DNA of 64,000 nucleotides from Telmatospirillum sp. (GTDB lineage Bacteria; Pseudomonadota; Alphaproteobacteria; CACIAM-22H2): NCBI GenBank assembly GCA_020248985.1, contig JADCGL010000018.1, positions 62,001 to 126,000 of the forward strand. The letters are read 5' to 3'. The translations under genes and the position numbers were made by a program. This document shows, one piece after another, positions 18,601 to 26,381 of this stretch. Every line of letters starts with the position of its first letter. Within the stretch, counting starts at the first letter, position 1. The notes under the pieces were generated by a model. That model saw only the letters and a program-made list of their open reading frames with translations, did no database searches and had not been told where the DNA came from.

Positions 18601-18709
18601 AGGCCGAGACCGGCAAAGCGCGATAGCCGAGGATCCCGGCCAGCACCACCGCGAGCGTGAGCAGCGTGGTCGCGATCGGCCGGGCGATGAAGGGCGCGCT
18701 GATTTTCAT
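15617..18709 (-). CDS. mdtB: RND efflux permease, first (MdtB/MuxB-like)
   Basis: 1030 aa, beginning MKISAPFIARPIATTLLTLAVV. The proton-relay motif GFVVDDAIVMIENVVRH is present in TM4, and the family LPEVDFPTI and PGADPETIA signatures lie near the start. It lies 30 bp after the adaptor gene and overlaps the next pump gene by one base. It probably forms the asymmetric trimer with the MdtC-like protein. Substrates cannot be read from the sequence. Confidence 0.93.
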   Translation of the reverse strand: MKISAPFIARPIATTLLTLAVVLAGILGYRALPVSALPEVDFPTIQVTTRLPGADPETIAALVTAPLERQLGQIAGLTTMTSSSSYGTSAITLQFLLGRKIDDAAQDVQAAINVANGFLPRSLPYPPVYAKVNPADPPILSLALTSDTLPIVRISDAADSVLAQKLSQISGVGRVSVQGDQKPAVRIQIDPRRLNAYGLGLEDVRAVLGRANTKQSKGSFDGPAQAFTITANDQITEPSQYRDVIVAYRNGAPLRLRDVAEVVEGLENSKVLATVDGKPAVLIEVQRQPGANVVDTAERIKRAIPELERAIPPGIRILVVADRTVTIRASVADVQFTLALATALVVLVMFVFLRSWRATAIPAVALPVSLVATFGAMSLCGFSLDNLSLMALTLATGFVVDDAIVMIENVVRHIEEGETPLAAAYKGAEQIGFTIVGLTVSLVAVFIPMLFMTGIVGRLFREFAVTLSIAVIVSAFVSLTLTPMMCARLLKAKRETKDGPLAKLLEAGFEATRRAYMASLDWVLARQGLTLAVALGTLVATVALYVWIPKGFLPQQDTGVIVATLDAEQDASFGRTAELQMAAVAIAKADADVETVTGFSGAGTLAGSSNSVRLTIVLKPRSERKASAAQIAERLRDSLGVLPAEAHLQAVQDIQIGARSSRTLYQYTLSGPDGAELALWAPELVRALRAEPSLRDIASDQQTNARQLRVTIDRDAASRLGVSLQAIDDTLYNAFGQRQVSTIYAQTNQYRVVMELTPALQSDPATVGTLRVAGANGAQVPIAALARIEQAPTALTINRQAQFPSVTVSFDLAQGASLDQALAAIVGAERSLGMPPSITGAFFGDAAEFENALGSQPWLILAAILVIYISLGVLYESLIHPVTILSTLPSAGIGALLALWAASMDLSLVGLIGIVLLMGIVKKNAIMMIDFALDAERNEGKSPDAAIREACHMRYRPIMMTTMAALLGALPLAIESGTGSELRNPLGVSIVGGLILSQLLTLYTTPVVYLAFERLKQRLRKAAPVPEAAE

Positions 18710-18739
18710 TGGGCGGGCTTGCGCGTCACGAGGGCGGGT

Positions 18740-19945
18740 TCACGAAGGCGGGCGGGCGCCGCCGGGACGGCGCGGACCCGGCTCGCTTTCGCCCGCGATC
18801 GCGACCGGCCCGCCATTGCGCAGCCGGTCCTGGCCGCCCAGCACCACGCGCTCGCCCGCCGCAAGCCCGGCGCCGATCGCGGTCGTGTCGCCTTCGCTTT
18901 GCAGCGGGCGGATCGGCCGCATTTCGGCCGTCATGGCCGGGCCGACGACGAACGCAAACGGCCCGTCCGGCCCGTACTGCACGGCCGAGGAAGGCACCAG
19001 CACGGCATTGCTGACCGTGCCGAGGCGCAGCCGCACATTCACGAAGCCGCCGGGCCACAATTCCTGCGCTTCGTTCGGGAACACGGCTTTGAGCTTGATG
19101 GTGCCGGTCGCAGGGTCGATCTGGTTGTCGACGAATTCCACACGGCCCGTGTCGAGGGCCGTGCCGTCGGCGCGCAACGCGCGCACTTCGAGCCGTTCGC
19201 CGTTGCGCAGCTTCGTGTTGATTTCGGGCAGGCGCTGCTGCGGCAGCGTGAAGACCACGCTGATCGGCTGCAGCTGCGTGATGACCACAATACCTGCCGC
19301 ATCGTTGGCGCGCACGATGTTGCCCGCATCGACCACGCGGAGCCCCAAGCGCCCCGAGATGGGGGCGACGATGTTCGTGTAGGACAGCAGCACGCGGGCC
19401 GACGCGATGGCCGCGTCGTCGGACTTCAGCAGCGCTTCGTACTGCGCGACTTGCGCGCGCGCCGTGTCGTATTGCTGGCGGCTCGCGAAATTCTGCTGCA
19501 CGAGGGAGCTGAAACGCTCGAGATCGCGCTTGGCGTTGTCGAGCTGGGCTTGGTCCTGCGCGCGCTTGGCGATGGCCTGGTCGAGCTGGGCCTGGTAGCT
19601 GCGCGGATCGATCTGGGCCAGGAGATCGCCTTCCTTGACGTCCTGCCCCTCGCGGAAATTGAGGCGCATGAGCTGGCCGTCGACGCGGCTTGCCACCACG
19701 ACCGAATTGTAGGCCTGCACGGTGCCAAGCCCGTCGAGCGAAATCGCCAGATCGCCGACGCGCGCCGTCGCCACGCGCACGACCGGCGCTTGCGGGCCGC
19801 GGCGGGCTGCGGCCGCAGGCCCCGGTGCCGCTTCGGCCGCGGGGGCGCGCACGAACGGCAACGGCATGTCCGTCGTCGAAGCCCACCAGCCAAGGCCGAC
19901 AGACGCCACCAGTCCGACAGATGCGATCCACCACCGCGTTTTCAT
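18740..19945 (-). CDS. mdtA: RND periplasmic adaptor protein (MdtA/HlyD-like membrane fusion protein)
   Basis: 401 aa from ATG 19945, which begins with MKTRWWIASVG and an N-terminal hydrophobic anchor; upstream in-frame sequence looks non-coding. The order is barrel/lipoyl half (VDGQLMRLNFREGQDVKEGD), coiled-coil hairpin (about residues 115-180, Gln/Ala/Lys rich), second lipoyl half (APISGRLGLRVVDAG), beta-barrel and membrane-proximal domain. It couples the two RND pumps to the outer-membrane factor. The C-terminus is Pro/Gly/Arg rich. Confidence 0.92.
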   Translation of the reverse strand: MKTRWWIASVGLVASVGLGWWASTTDMPLPFVRAPAAEAAPGPAAAARRGPQAPVVRVATARVGDLAISLDGLGTVQAYNSVVVASRVDGQLMRLNFREGQDVKEGDLLAQIDPRSYQAQLDQAIAKRAQDQAQLDNAKRDLERFSSLVQQNFASRQQYDTARAQVAQYEALLKSDDAAIASARVLLSYTNIVAPISGRLGLRVVDAGNIVRANDAAGIVVITQLQPISVVFTLPQQRLPEINTKLRNGERLEVRALRADGTALDTGRVEFVDNQIDPATGTIKLKAVFPNEAQELWPGGFVNVRLRLGTVSNAVLVPSSAVQYGPDGPFAFVVGPAMTAEMRPIRPLQSEGDTTAIGAGLAAGERVVLGGQDRLRNGGPVAIAGESEPGPRRPGGARPPS

Positions 19946-19960
19946 GCGTTCCGTTCTTTC

Positions 19961-19990
19961 GTCGCCAGCGCTTTTGTCGCCAGCCCTTTT
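19961..19990. repeat. Two 15-bp tandem copies upstream of the RND operon
   Basis: GTCGCCAGCGCTTTT at 19961-19975 is followed directly by GTCGCCAGCCCTTTT at 19976-19990, one mismatch, and a partial third copy (GTCG) follows. The repeat lies 16-45 bp before the adaptor start, in the leader or promoter zone, so it could affect expression or simply be slippage. Confidence 0.6.
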
Positions 19991-20173
19991 GTCGTGTGCC
20001 GTTGCATTGCACAGAGAGTAGCGCAAACGCCCCGCGTTCAAAGCGGGCTTTGCGTTTCCATTTGTCACAGCCGGTTACGGCGCGTCGCCGTTCTGCCGGG
20101 CTGACAGGCGGATGCAAATCATATAGTTTTCATAGCTCTAGCGCCAATCCCGCCCGCCCCGAAAGCAGTCTTG

Positions 20174-21037
20174 ATGTATCCCCAGTCGTTGCGTGCCCTG
20201 CTCAAGATCGATTGCCCGATCAAAATCGTCGATGTCGGCGCCAATCCGATCGACGGCAAACCGCCTTATGCGCCGTTGATGCAAGGCGGCAACACGCATG
20301 TGGTGGGCTTCGAGCCCAATCTCGAAGCGCTGGCCGTGCTCGAACAGCGCAAAGGCCCGGGCGAGACCTATCTGCCCGCAGTCATCGGCGACGGCGGCGA
20401 ACACACGCTGCACCATTGTTTCGCACCGGGCATGACGTCGCTGCTCGAGCCCAATCCGGACGTGCTCGACCTGTTCCACGGGTTCGAGCAATGGCGGCGG
20501 ATCGTGCGTACGGATCGGGTGCAGACGAAGCGCCTCGACGACATTCCCGAAACCGCCGGACTCGATCTGCTCAAGATCGACATCCAAGGCGGCGAACTTT
20601 TGGCCATGCGCCATGCGGTCGAGCGCCTGCGCGACGCCGTGGTGGTGCAGACGGAAGTCGAATTCGTGCAAATGTACCGCGACCAGCCGCTGTTCGCCGA
20701 CATCGACCAGTTTCTGCGCGCGCAGGGTTTTGTGCTGCACCGCTTCACGCCGCTGATGAGCCGCACGATCAAGCCGATGGTCGCCAACAACGACGCCTAT
20801 GCGGGCCTCAGCCAAACCATGTGGAGCGACGCGATTTTCGTGAAGGATTTCGCCTATCCCGACTGCCTGACGCCGGGCCAATTGCTGCGCCTCGCCGCGA
20901 TCGTGCACGATTGCTATCGCAGCTACGACCTCGCCCTGCACATGCTGCTCGCGCACGACAAACGCGAAGGCACTGACTACGGCCCGCAATTCCTCGCCGC
21001 CATCGCCGCGCAGGACGGCAAGATGGCGGCACCTTAG
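20174..21037 (+). CDS. FkbM-family SAM-dependent methyltransferase
   Basis: 287 aa from ATG 20174 (a TTG lies one codon upstream). The SAM-binding start IVDVGANPIDG and the later LLKIDIQGGELLAMRHA are the two signature blocks of FkbM methyltransferases, which methylate sugar or other hydroxyl groups on polysaccharides and secondary metabolites. TEVEFVQMYRDQPLFADI is also family-like. No signal peptide. It stands alone between the divergent RND operon and the HupE-like gene, so its substrate is open. Confidence 0.85.
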   Translation: MYPQSLRALLKIDCPIKIVDVGANPIDGKPPYAPLMQGGNTHVVGFEPNLEALAVLEQRKGPGETYLPAVIGDGGEHTLHHCFAPGMTSLLEPNPDVLDLFHGFEQWRRIVRTDRVQTKRLDDIPETAGLDLLKIDIQGGELLAMRHAVERLRDAVVVQTEVEFVQMYRDQPLFADIDQFLRAQGFVLHRFTPLMSRTIKPMVANNDAYAGLSQTMWSDAIFVKDFAYPDCLTPGQLLRLAAIVHDCYRSYDLALHMLLAHDKREGTDYGPQFLAAIAAQDGKMAAP

Positions 21038-21139
21038 GATACCGCACCGCAAGACGCGTCTCGCAATCGTCGGCGGATGCGCTAGGATCAGACCATGTGA
21101 GTCGCACGCGCGCGACCGGATTTTTGCCAGGAGTAGCCC

Positions 21140-21721
21140 ATGCGTTTTGCCCAGATTGCCGCAACCGTCGCCGCCATCGCCCTGATCCCGAGCCTCGCCT
21201 CGGCGCATCCGGGTGCCCATTTCCATGTCGATATGGCCGACGGTTTTGCGCATCCGCTGGGCGGGCTCGACCATCTGCTCGCGATGCTGGGCGTCGGCTT
21301 GCTGGCCTGGCGCCTCGGCGGCCGCGCGATTTGGGCCGTGCCGGCGGCGTTCGTGGCGCTGATGGCCGTGGGCGGCCTCGCAGGCTTCGCCGGGTTCGAA
21401 CTGCCGTTCTTCGAAACGGGAATTGCGCTGTCGCTGGTGGCGTTCGGCACGGCGATCGCCCTGCGCCAGAAGCTGCCCACCGCGGCAGCTGCCGCCCTCG
21501 TCGGCTTCTTTGCGCTGTTCCATGGGTTTGCGCATGGTGCCGAGCTTCCGGCAGCGGCGGGTGCGGCTGGCTATGCGGTAGGCTTCCTTGCGGCAAGCGC
21601 CATGCTGCATGTCGCCGGGATCGGGCTTGCGACTTTGGCAGCGTCGGTGCGCCCGACGGCCGTGCGTTTTGGCGGGGCCGCGATGGCCATCGCCGGGGTC
21701 GCTTTGCTGATCGGCGTGTGA
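21140..21721 (+). CDS. HupE/UreJ family membrane protein (putative metal permease)
   Basis: 193 aa with a signal-like N-terminus ending ASA, then a His-rich stretch (HPGAHFHVDM) and the family motif HPLGGLDHLLAMLGVG. About six membrane segments follow, with another His pair in FHGFAHGAELP. HupE and UreJ proteins bring in nickel or cobalt for hydrogenase and urease. A ribosome site (AGGAG) lies 8 bases before ATG 21140. No hydrogenase, urease or cobalamin gene is nearby, so the role here is inferred from the family alone. Confidence 0.88.
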   Translation: MRFAQIAATVAAIALIPSLASAHPGAHFHVDMADGFAHPLGGLDHLLAMLGVGLLAWRLGGRAIWAVPAAFVALMAVGGLAGFAGFELPFFETGIALSLVAFGTAIALRQKLPTAAAAALVGFFALFHGFAHGAELPAAAGAAGYAVGFLAASAMLHVAGIGLATLAASVRPTAVRFGGAAMAIAGVALLIGV

Positions 21722-21797
21722 GGGAAGCTGCGCGGCGTCCGGCAGAACAGCCGCGCGGTTGAGTATCGGGCCCCGGAATTCCTGGTCATCAGTCACG

Positions 21798-22301
21798 CTA
21801 AGGTGAAGCGGACTTCCGTTCGCATACATCAATCAGGCGCTTCGCTAAGTCTTGCGCCGTCATGCATCTATATGACCTGTATTTATCCGCGCTGCTCTCC
21901 GCCTTGCTTGGCCGAATTACGTACTTCCCTGATATGTCTCTGCCGACCTCTGGCAGTAGCGCCATCGGAATAAACCAAGTGCAGATGAATTGCGTCAGGT
22001 CGTTGTTGAACAATGCAGCAACAAGATAAGCGCGGCGGGCTTCGTTGAACGTAGCTTGTCGAACTTGAAAGTGAACCGTATTGCCGCGCTCGTCGGAATT
22101 CTTCTTGCGAATGGACACGGTGCGGCACTTCAATTGAATAGCGACAGAATTACCCGTCACCTTGTCAAAGAACAGCACGTCTAGCCCGTCATCGTCCGCA
22201 AGCGGTTGGAATGGCGACAACCTGCCGTCGCTGGCTTTCATCACTGCATTGATGAGCAGGTTTTCACCGATAGCGCCGATTTGCGTCGAGGACAGCGGCA
22301 T
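21798..22301 (-). CDS. PD-(D/E)XK nuclease-like protein, function unknown (DUF4365-like)
   Basis: 167 aa. The order is IGAIGENLL (Glu), DDDGLDVLFFD (Asp), then VAIQLKCRT (QxK): the pattern E...D...QxK of restriction-endonuclease-like folds found in DUF4365-type proteins. Codon use and GC content are visibly lower than in neighbours, with many A/T third positions, which suggests recent transfer. No methyltransferase or toxin partner gene is recognisable beside it. It could be a defence-related or repair nuclease; activity is not established. Confidence 0.65.
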   Translation of the reverse strand: MPLSSTQIGAIGENLLINAVMKASDGRLSPFQPLADDDGLDVLFFDKVTGNSVAIQLKCRTVSIRKKNSDERGNTVHFQVRQATFNEARRAYLVAALFNNDLTQFICTWFIPMALLPEVGRDISGKYVIRPSKAESSADKYRSYRCMTAQDLAKRLIDVCERKSASP

Positions 22302-22934
22302 GAGAGCTGACTCGGTTGTTTGAACAGTTTTCCGGGATTTATAGGTGGCGCCTCTGCCGGGTTAAGGCGGCCGCGAGCAGCGGCTGCCAGTTGAAGTACG
22401 CCCGATCTGACGTCTACCGGTCAAGGCTCGGGGATTAAGGAGGGTAAGGCGGCACAATACTAATCTACCCCTCGCGACGCCCGACTTTACCGTCCTTCTA
22501 TAGGCAGCGTTGCAGTTCCACTTGTTTCAGCGATGGCGGTAGATAGCCGCTCCAGCTTATTGCAAAAACTCAGATATAAGTTGAATGTCTCTGTTCTTGA
22601 AATATTCGTGTTTCTATGTTTGAATTGCGTATCGTCGCCTGGCATTCTCCCGGCGCTGTGTGCTGTTTCAAAAGTGAAGAAAGAAAATGGCCAACCTCGC
22701 CTTTTGGTGCGTTCGGCAACATGTAACCGAAATCGTCGCCGTGGTTATATGTGTGCAATATCAAGGGGATAAATCGGTTGCGGTCGCGGGTTGTCGCGCA
22801 AGGTAACCTATTTCGGAAGTACGACTTGCTGGCGTGGCGCCTTGTTTGCACGTCGATGGGATGGGGTTCTTGACAGCGGGCTGCTTCCAAGCGAACCCTG
22901 TCTGTATACAAACGTGAAGAAGGGGGGTTGGGTG
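22302..22934. other. 633-bp lower-GC intergenic stretch with no supportable gene
   Basis: Short open frames exist on both strands (22533-22772 plus; 22570-22911 minus), but neither shows a ribosome site, known motifs or coding-like codon use. The composition continues that of the adjacent nuclease-like gene, so this is probably the flank of a transferred segment. The last 65 bp hold the likely control region of the following ABC operon. No direct repeats, integrase or tRNA mark the borders. Confidence 0.5.
22870..22913 (+). promoter_or_regulatory. Candidate operator/promoter of the peptide-type ABC operon
   Basis: The 8-bp palindrome TGTATACA at 22903-22910 lies 25 bp before the binding-protein start. 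This is the core seen in operators of many FCD-type GntR regulators. A TTGACA hexamer lies at 22870-22875, but without a -10 at normal distance. Suggestive only. Confidence 0.3.
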
Positions 22935-24509
22935 ATGACGATTTTCAGAACGCTGCTCGCGATCGGCGTTGCGGCAGGCGTGTCGGCCGCGGCTTCGTCC
23001 GCGCAGGCGCAGACGCTGCGCTGGTCCTCGCAGGGCGACATCGCCACGATGGACCCCTATGCGCATACGGAGAGCTTCACCTCCAACATGCACCACCACA
23101 TCTACGATCCGCTTGTGCGGCGCGACCGCAACATGCAGATCGAGCCGGCGCTCGCGACGTCGTGGCAGGTGGTGGCCCCGGATCGTTGGCGCTTCAGCCT
23201 GCGCCGCGACGTCAAATTCCACGACGGCTCGCCCTTTACGGCCGACGACGTCGTCGCCTCGATCACGCGCCTGCTCGATCCCACGGCGCGCGCGCGCGGC
23301 AACCTCGCCAACGTGACGGCGGCCGAAAAGGTCGACGATTTCACGGTCGATTTCGTGCTGCGCGGGCCCTATCCGCTGCTGCTCAACGATCTCTCCGGCA
23401 TCTTCATCATGAGCCGCAGCTGGATGGCGCGCAACGATGCGTTGAAGCCCGGCAACATCACGACCGGCACCACGACGTTCGCCTCGACCAACGCCAACGG
23501 CACCGGGCCCTTCAAGCTCGAGAGCTATCAGCCCGATGCGCGCACGGTCATGGTCGTGAACGACGCCTGGTGGGACAAGCCGCAGCACAATCTGAAGCGC
23601 ATCGAGTTCCGCCCGATCCGTTCGGACGCCACGCGCGTGGCCGCCCTCTTGTCGGGCGAGCTCGACATGATCGCCCCCGCACCGTTGCAGGATCTCGCGC
23701 GCATCGGCCAGGCGGCGGGCTTCAAGGTCATCGAAGAGCCGTCGCTGCGTTTGATCTTCCTCGGCATGAACTGGCGCCCGGAACTCTTCGCCGAACCCGG
23801 CAAGAAGAACCCGCTGCTCGATCTGCGCGTGCGCCAGGCTTTGTGGCATGCGGTCGATCTCGACACGATCCAGCGCCGCATCATGCGCGGCAAGTCGCGC
23901 ACCGTGGGCGCCCTCGTGGCCCCGCCGGTCCCCGGCTATTCGGCCGACATCGACAAGCCGCTCGCCTTCGATCCCGACCGCGCCAAGGCGCTGCTGACGG
24001 CGGCCGGCTATCCGAACGGCTTCAAAGTGGGCCTTGCCTGCCCCAACGACCGCTACATCGCCGACGAGCAGACGTGCGTCGCGATCGCGGCCATGTGGAC
24101 GCGCATCGGCGTGCAGGTCGATCTCAAGATCGAAAGCCGCACGACCTATTTCCCGAAGGTCGATCGCGGCGAGACCGACATGTACATGCTGGGCTGGGCC
24201 ACGCTGCCGCCGATGGACACCTACAGCGTGCTGTCGGCGATCTTCGCGTCGCGCCGCGGCTCGTTCGGCGGCAACAACCCCAACGGCATGGTCGTGCCGC
24301 GCCTCGATGCGCTGGCCGACGCGGCCGGCACCGAGCTCGACGAAACCAAGCGGCGCGCGATGCTGACGGAGTCGCTCAAGATCGCGCGCGATGAGGCTTT
24401 GTTCATCCCGATCCACCAGCAGCCGGTCGCGTGGGCGATGCGCAATGCGCTCGACGTGCCGGTCTTCGCCGACGAATATGTGCGGCTCTGGTTCGCGAAC
24501 CTGAAGTGA
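22935..24509 (+). CDS. Peptide/opine-type ABC substrate-binding protein (SBP family 5)
   Basis: 524 aa. The Sec signal ends at SSAQAQ, followed by the family 5 body: LRWSSQGDIATMDPYAH, WRFSLRRDVKFHDGSPFTADDV, and the late TDMYMLGWATLPPMD. A G-rich ribosome site precedes ATG 22935. It delivers substrate to the downstream Dpp-like permeases. Family members bind di/oligopeptides, but also opines, glutathione, nickel or heterocycles; the amidohydrolase at the end of this operon favours an amide-containing or N-heterocyclic compound. Confidence 0.93.
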   Translation: MTIFRTLLAIGVAAGVSAAASSAQAQTLRWSSQGDIATMDPYAHTESFTSNMHHHIYDPLVRRDRNMQIEPALATSWQVVAPDRWRFSLRRDVKFHDGSPFTADDVVASITRLLDPTARARGNLANVTAAEKVDDFTVDFVLRGPYPLLLNDLSGIFIMSRSWMARNDALKPGNITTGTTTFASTNANGTGPFKLESYQPDARTVMVVNDAWWDKPQHNLKRIEFRPIRSDATRVAALLSGELDMIAPAPLQDLARIGQAAGFKVIEEPSLRLIFLGMNWRPELFAEPGKKNPLLDLRVRQALWHAVDLDTIQRRIMRGKSRTVGALVAPPVPGYSADIDKPLAFDPDRAKALLTAAGYPNGFKVGLACPNDRYIADEQTCVAIAAMWTRIGVQVDLKIESRTTYFPKVDRGETDMYMLGWATLPPMDTYSVLSAIFASRRGSFGGNNPNGMVVPRLDALADAAGTELDETKRRAMLTESLKIARDEALFIPIHQQPVAWAMRNALDVPVFADEYVRLWFANLK

Positions 24510-24534
24510 GCGCCGTCGGCCGCAACGGCCGCCG

Positions 24535-25506
24535 GTGACGGGGGTTCTGCTCAACCGGCTGGCGCAGGCGCTTTTGGTGATGGCGGCGGTGACCGCCATC
24601 GCCTTTGCGATGTTCCGCTATGTCGGCGATCCGGTGCTGATCATGTCGCGCGAGGACGCAACGCCGGCCGAGCGCGAAGAACTGCGCGCGGCCCTCGGCC
24701 TCGACGCGCCCATCGTCGTGCAATACGCCAAGTTCGTGGGCCGCGTGGCGGTGGGCGATCTCGGCATCAGCTATCGCAACCAGCGCCCGGTCGCCAAGTT
24801 GCTGGCCGAGCGCCTGCCGGCCACGCTCGAGCTTGTGGCGGTCGCCATGGCCATTGCGCTGGGCCTCGGCATTCCGCTCGGCGTGCTGAGTGCCTTGCAT
24901 CCCAAGGCTTGGTACGCGCAGGCGATCCAGGCCGTGTCGCTGCTCGGCATTTCGATGCCGACTTTCGTGACCGGGATCGGGCTCATCATGCTGTTCGCGG
25001 TGGGCTTGCGTTGGCTGCCGTCCTTCGGGCGCGGCGAGACGGTGGCGCTGGGCTGGTGGACGACCGGGTTGCTTACGCCCAGCGGCTTGCGCTCGCTGAT
25101 CCTGCCGGCCGTCACGCTGGCGCTGTTTTCGATCACGCTGATCATGCGCCTCGTGCGCGCGGAAATGCGCGACGTGCTGGCCAGCGACTATATCCGTTTT
25201 GCGCGCGCGCGCGGCCTGCCGCGCCCCTACATCCATTTCACGCTGGCGCTGCGCAACGCGCTGATGCCGGTCATCACGGTCACGGGCCTGCAGGTGGGCT
25301 CGCTGATCGCGTTCGCGATCGTGACGGAAACGGTCTTCCAATGGCCCGGCATGGGGCTTCTGTTCATCCAGGCCGTGAGCTTCGTCGATATCCCGGTCAT
25401 GTCGGCCTATCTGCTGTTCGTGGGCTTTCTGTTCGTGGCGATCAACATGACGGTCGATGTGCTCTACGCGATCGTCGATCCGCGCTTGCGCAGCGGTGCA
25501 AGATGA
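24535..25506 (+). CDS. ABC transporter permease, DppB type
   Basis: 323 aa with GTG start at 24535. It has a first membrane segment near the N-terminus, then the periplasmic region (ALGLDAPIVVQYAKFVGRV) and the EAA-like loop (DYIRFARARGLPRPYIHF). This is the first permease of a Dpp/Opp importer. It lies 25 bp after the binding protein and overlaps the next permease by 4 bp. Confidence 0.92.
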   Translation: MTGVLLNRLAQALLVMAAVTAIAFAMFRYVGDPVLIMSREDATPAEREELRAALGLDAPIVVQYAKFVGRVAVGDLGISYRNQRPVAKLLAERLPATLELVAVAMAIALGLGIPLGVLSALHPKAWYAQAIQAVSLLGISMPTFVTGIGLIMLFAVGLRWLPSFGRGETVALGWWTTGLLTPSGLRSLILPAVTLALFSITLIMRLVRAEMRDVLASDYIRFARARGLPRPYIHFTLALRNALMPVITVTGLQVGSLIAFAIVTETVFQWPGMGLLFIQAVSFVDIPVMSAYLLFVGFLFVAINMTVDVLYAIVDPRLRSGAR

Positions 25507-26381
25507 CGCGCATCCCGAAAAGCGTGGCGATCGCAGGTGCTATCGCGGTTGCCCTTATCGCGACCGCGTTGCTCGCACCGTGGGTCGCCCCCGCCGACCC
25601 GACCGACATCGCCTCGTACAATCTGATCGATTCGGAATTGCCGCCGTCTTTCGTTGCGGGCGGCGAGGCGCGCTATTTCCTCGGCACGGACAACCAGGGC
25701 CGCGATCTGCTGTCGGCCATTCTCTACGGTGCCCGCGTCTCGATCCTCATCGGCGGCGGGGCGGTCGCCCTTGCGGCCTTGCTCGGCGTCACGCTGGGGC
25801 TGGTCGCGGGCTATTTCGGCGGCTGGCTCGATGCCGTGATCATGCGCGTCGGCGACGTGATCTTGAGCCTGCCGACGATCTTGCTGGCGCTGCTGGTGAG
25901 CGGCCTTGCGCGCGCTTTGATCCCGAATGCCGCGTCCGCATCGTGGGCGCCGTTCATCCTGATCGGCGCCATCGCGATCCACGAATGGGTGCAGTATGCG
26001 CGCACGGTGCGCGCGGCCACGATGGTCGAGGTGCAGCGCGAGTATGTGCGCGCGGCCAAAGTCATCGGACTGCCGCCTTTGCGCATTCTCGGCCGCCACA
26101 TTCTGCCCAACGTGATGAGCAGCGTGCTTGTGATCGCGACGATCAATCTTGCGGGCGCGATCCTCACCGAGGCGACTTTGTCGTTCCTCGGCGTGGGCAT
26201 GCCGCCCACCTATCCCTCGCTCGGCACGCTCATCCGCATCGGCAACGAGTTCGTGTTCTCGGGGATTTGGTGGATCGCGTTTTTCCCGGCGCTCACGCTG
26301 GTGATCGGCGTGCTCGCCGTCAACATCGTCGGCGACTGGCTGCGCGACCGCTTCAATCCCAAACTGCGGTCGCTCGCATGA
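25503..26381 (+). CDS. ABC transporter permease, DppC type
   Basis: 292 aa. An N-terminal membrane segment is followed by the family loop FLGTDNQGRDLLSAILYGARVS, and the EAA loop REYVRAAKVIGLPPLRIL comes later. It pairs with the DppB-type gene (ATGA overlap) and overlaps the ATPase gene downstream by 4 bp, so the whole set is translationally coupled. Confidence 0.93.
   Translation: MTRIPKSVAIAGAIAVALIATALLAPWVAPADPTDIASYNLIDSELPPSFVAGGEARYFLGTDNQGRDLLSAILYGARVSILIGGGAVALAALLGVTLGLVAGYFGGWLDAVIMRVGDVILSLPTILLALLVSGLARALIPNAASASWAPFILIGAIAIHEWVQYARTVRAATMVEVQREYVRAAKVIGLPPLRILGRHILPNVMSSVLVIATINLAGAILTEATLSFLGVGMPPTYPSLGTLIRIGNEFVFSGIWWIAFFPALTLVIGVLAVNIVGDWLRDRFNPKLRSLA

Noticed and set aside
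16070-20104. 1344-codon plus-strand frame across mdtB and mdtA
   Set aside because: Antisense shadow made of Arg/His/Asp-rich text with no family features.
22533-22772. 79-codon plus-strand frame in the same stretch
   Set aside because: No ribosome site, odd composition, overlaps the other weak frame; not supportable as a gene.
22570-22911. 113-codon minus-strand frame in the lower-GC stretch
   Set aside because: Would start inside the control region of the ABC operon, has no ribosome site and no recognisable motif. Kept only as part of the non-coding patch.
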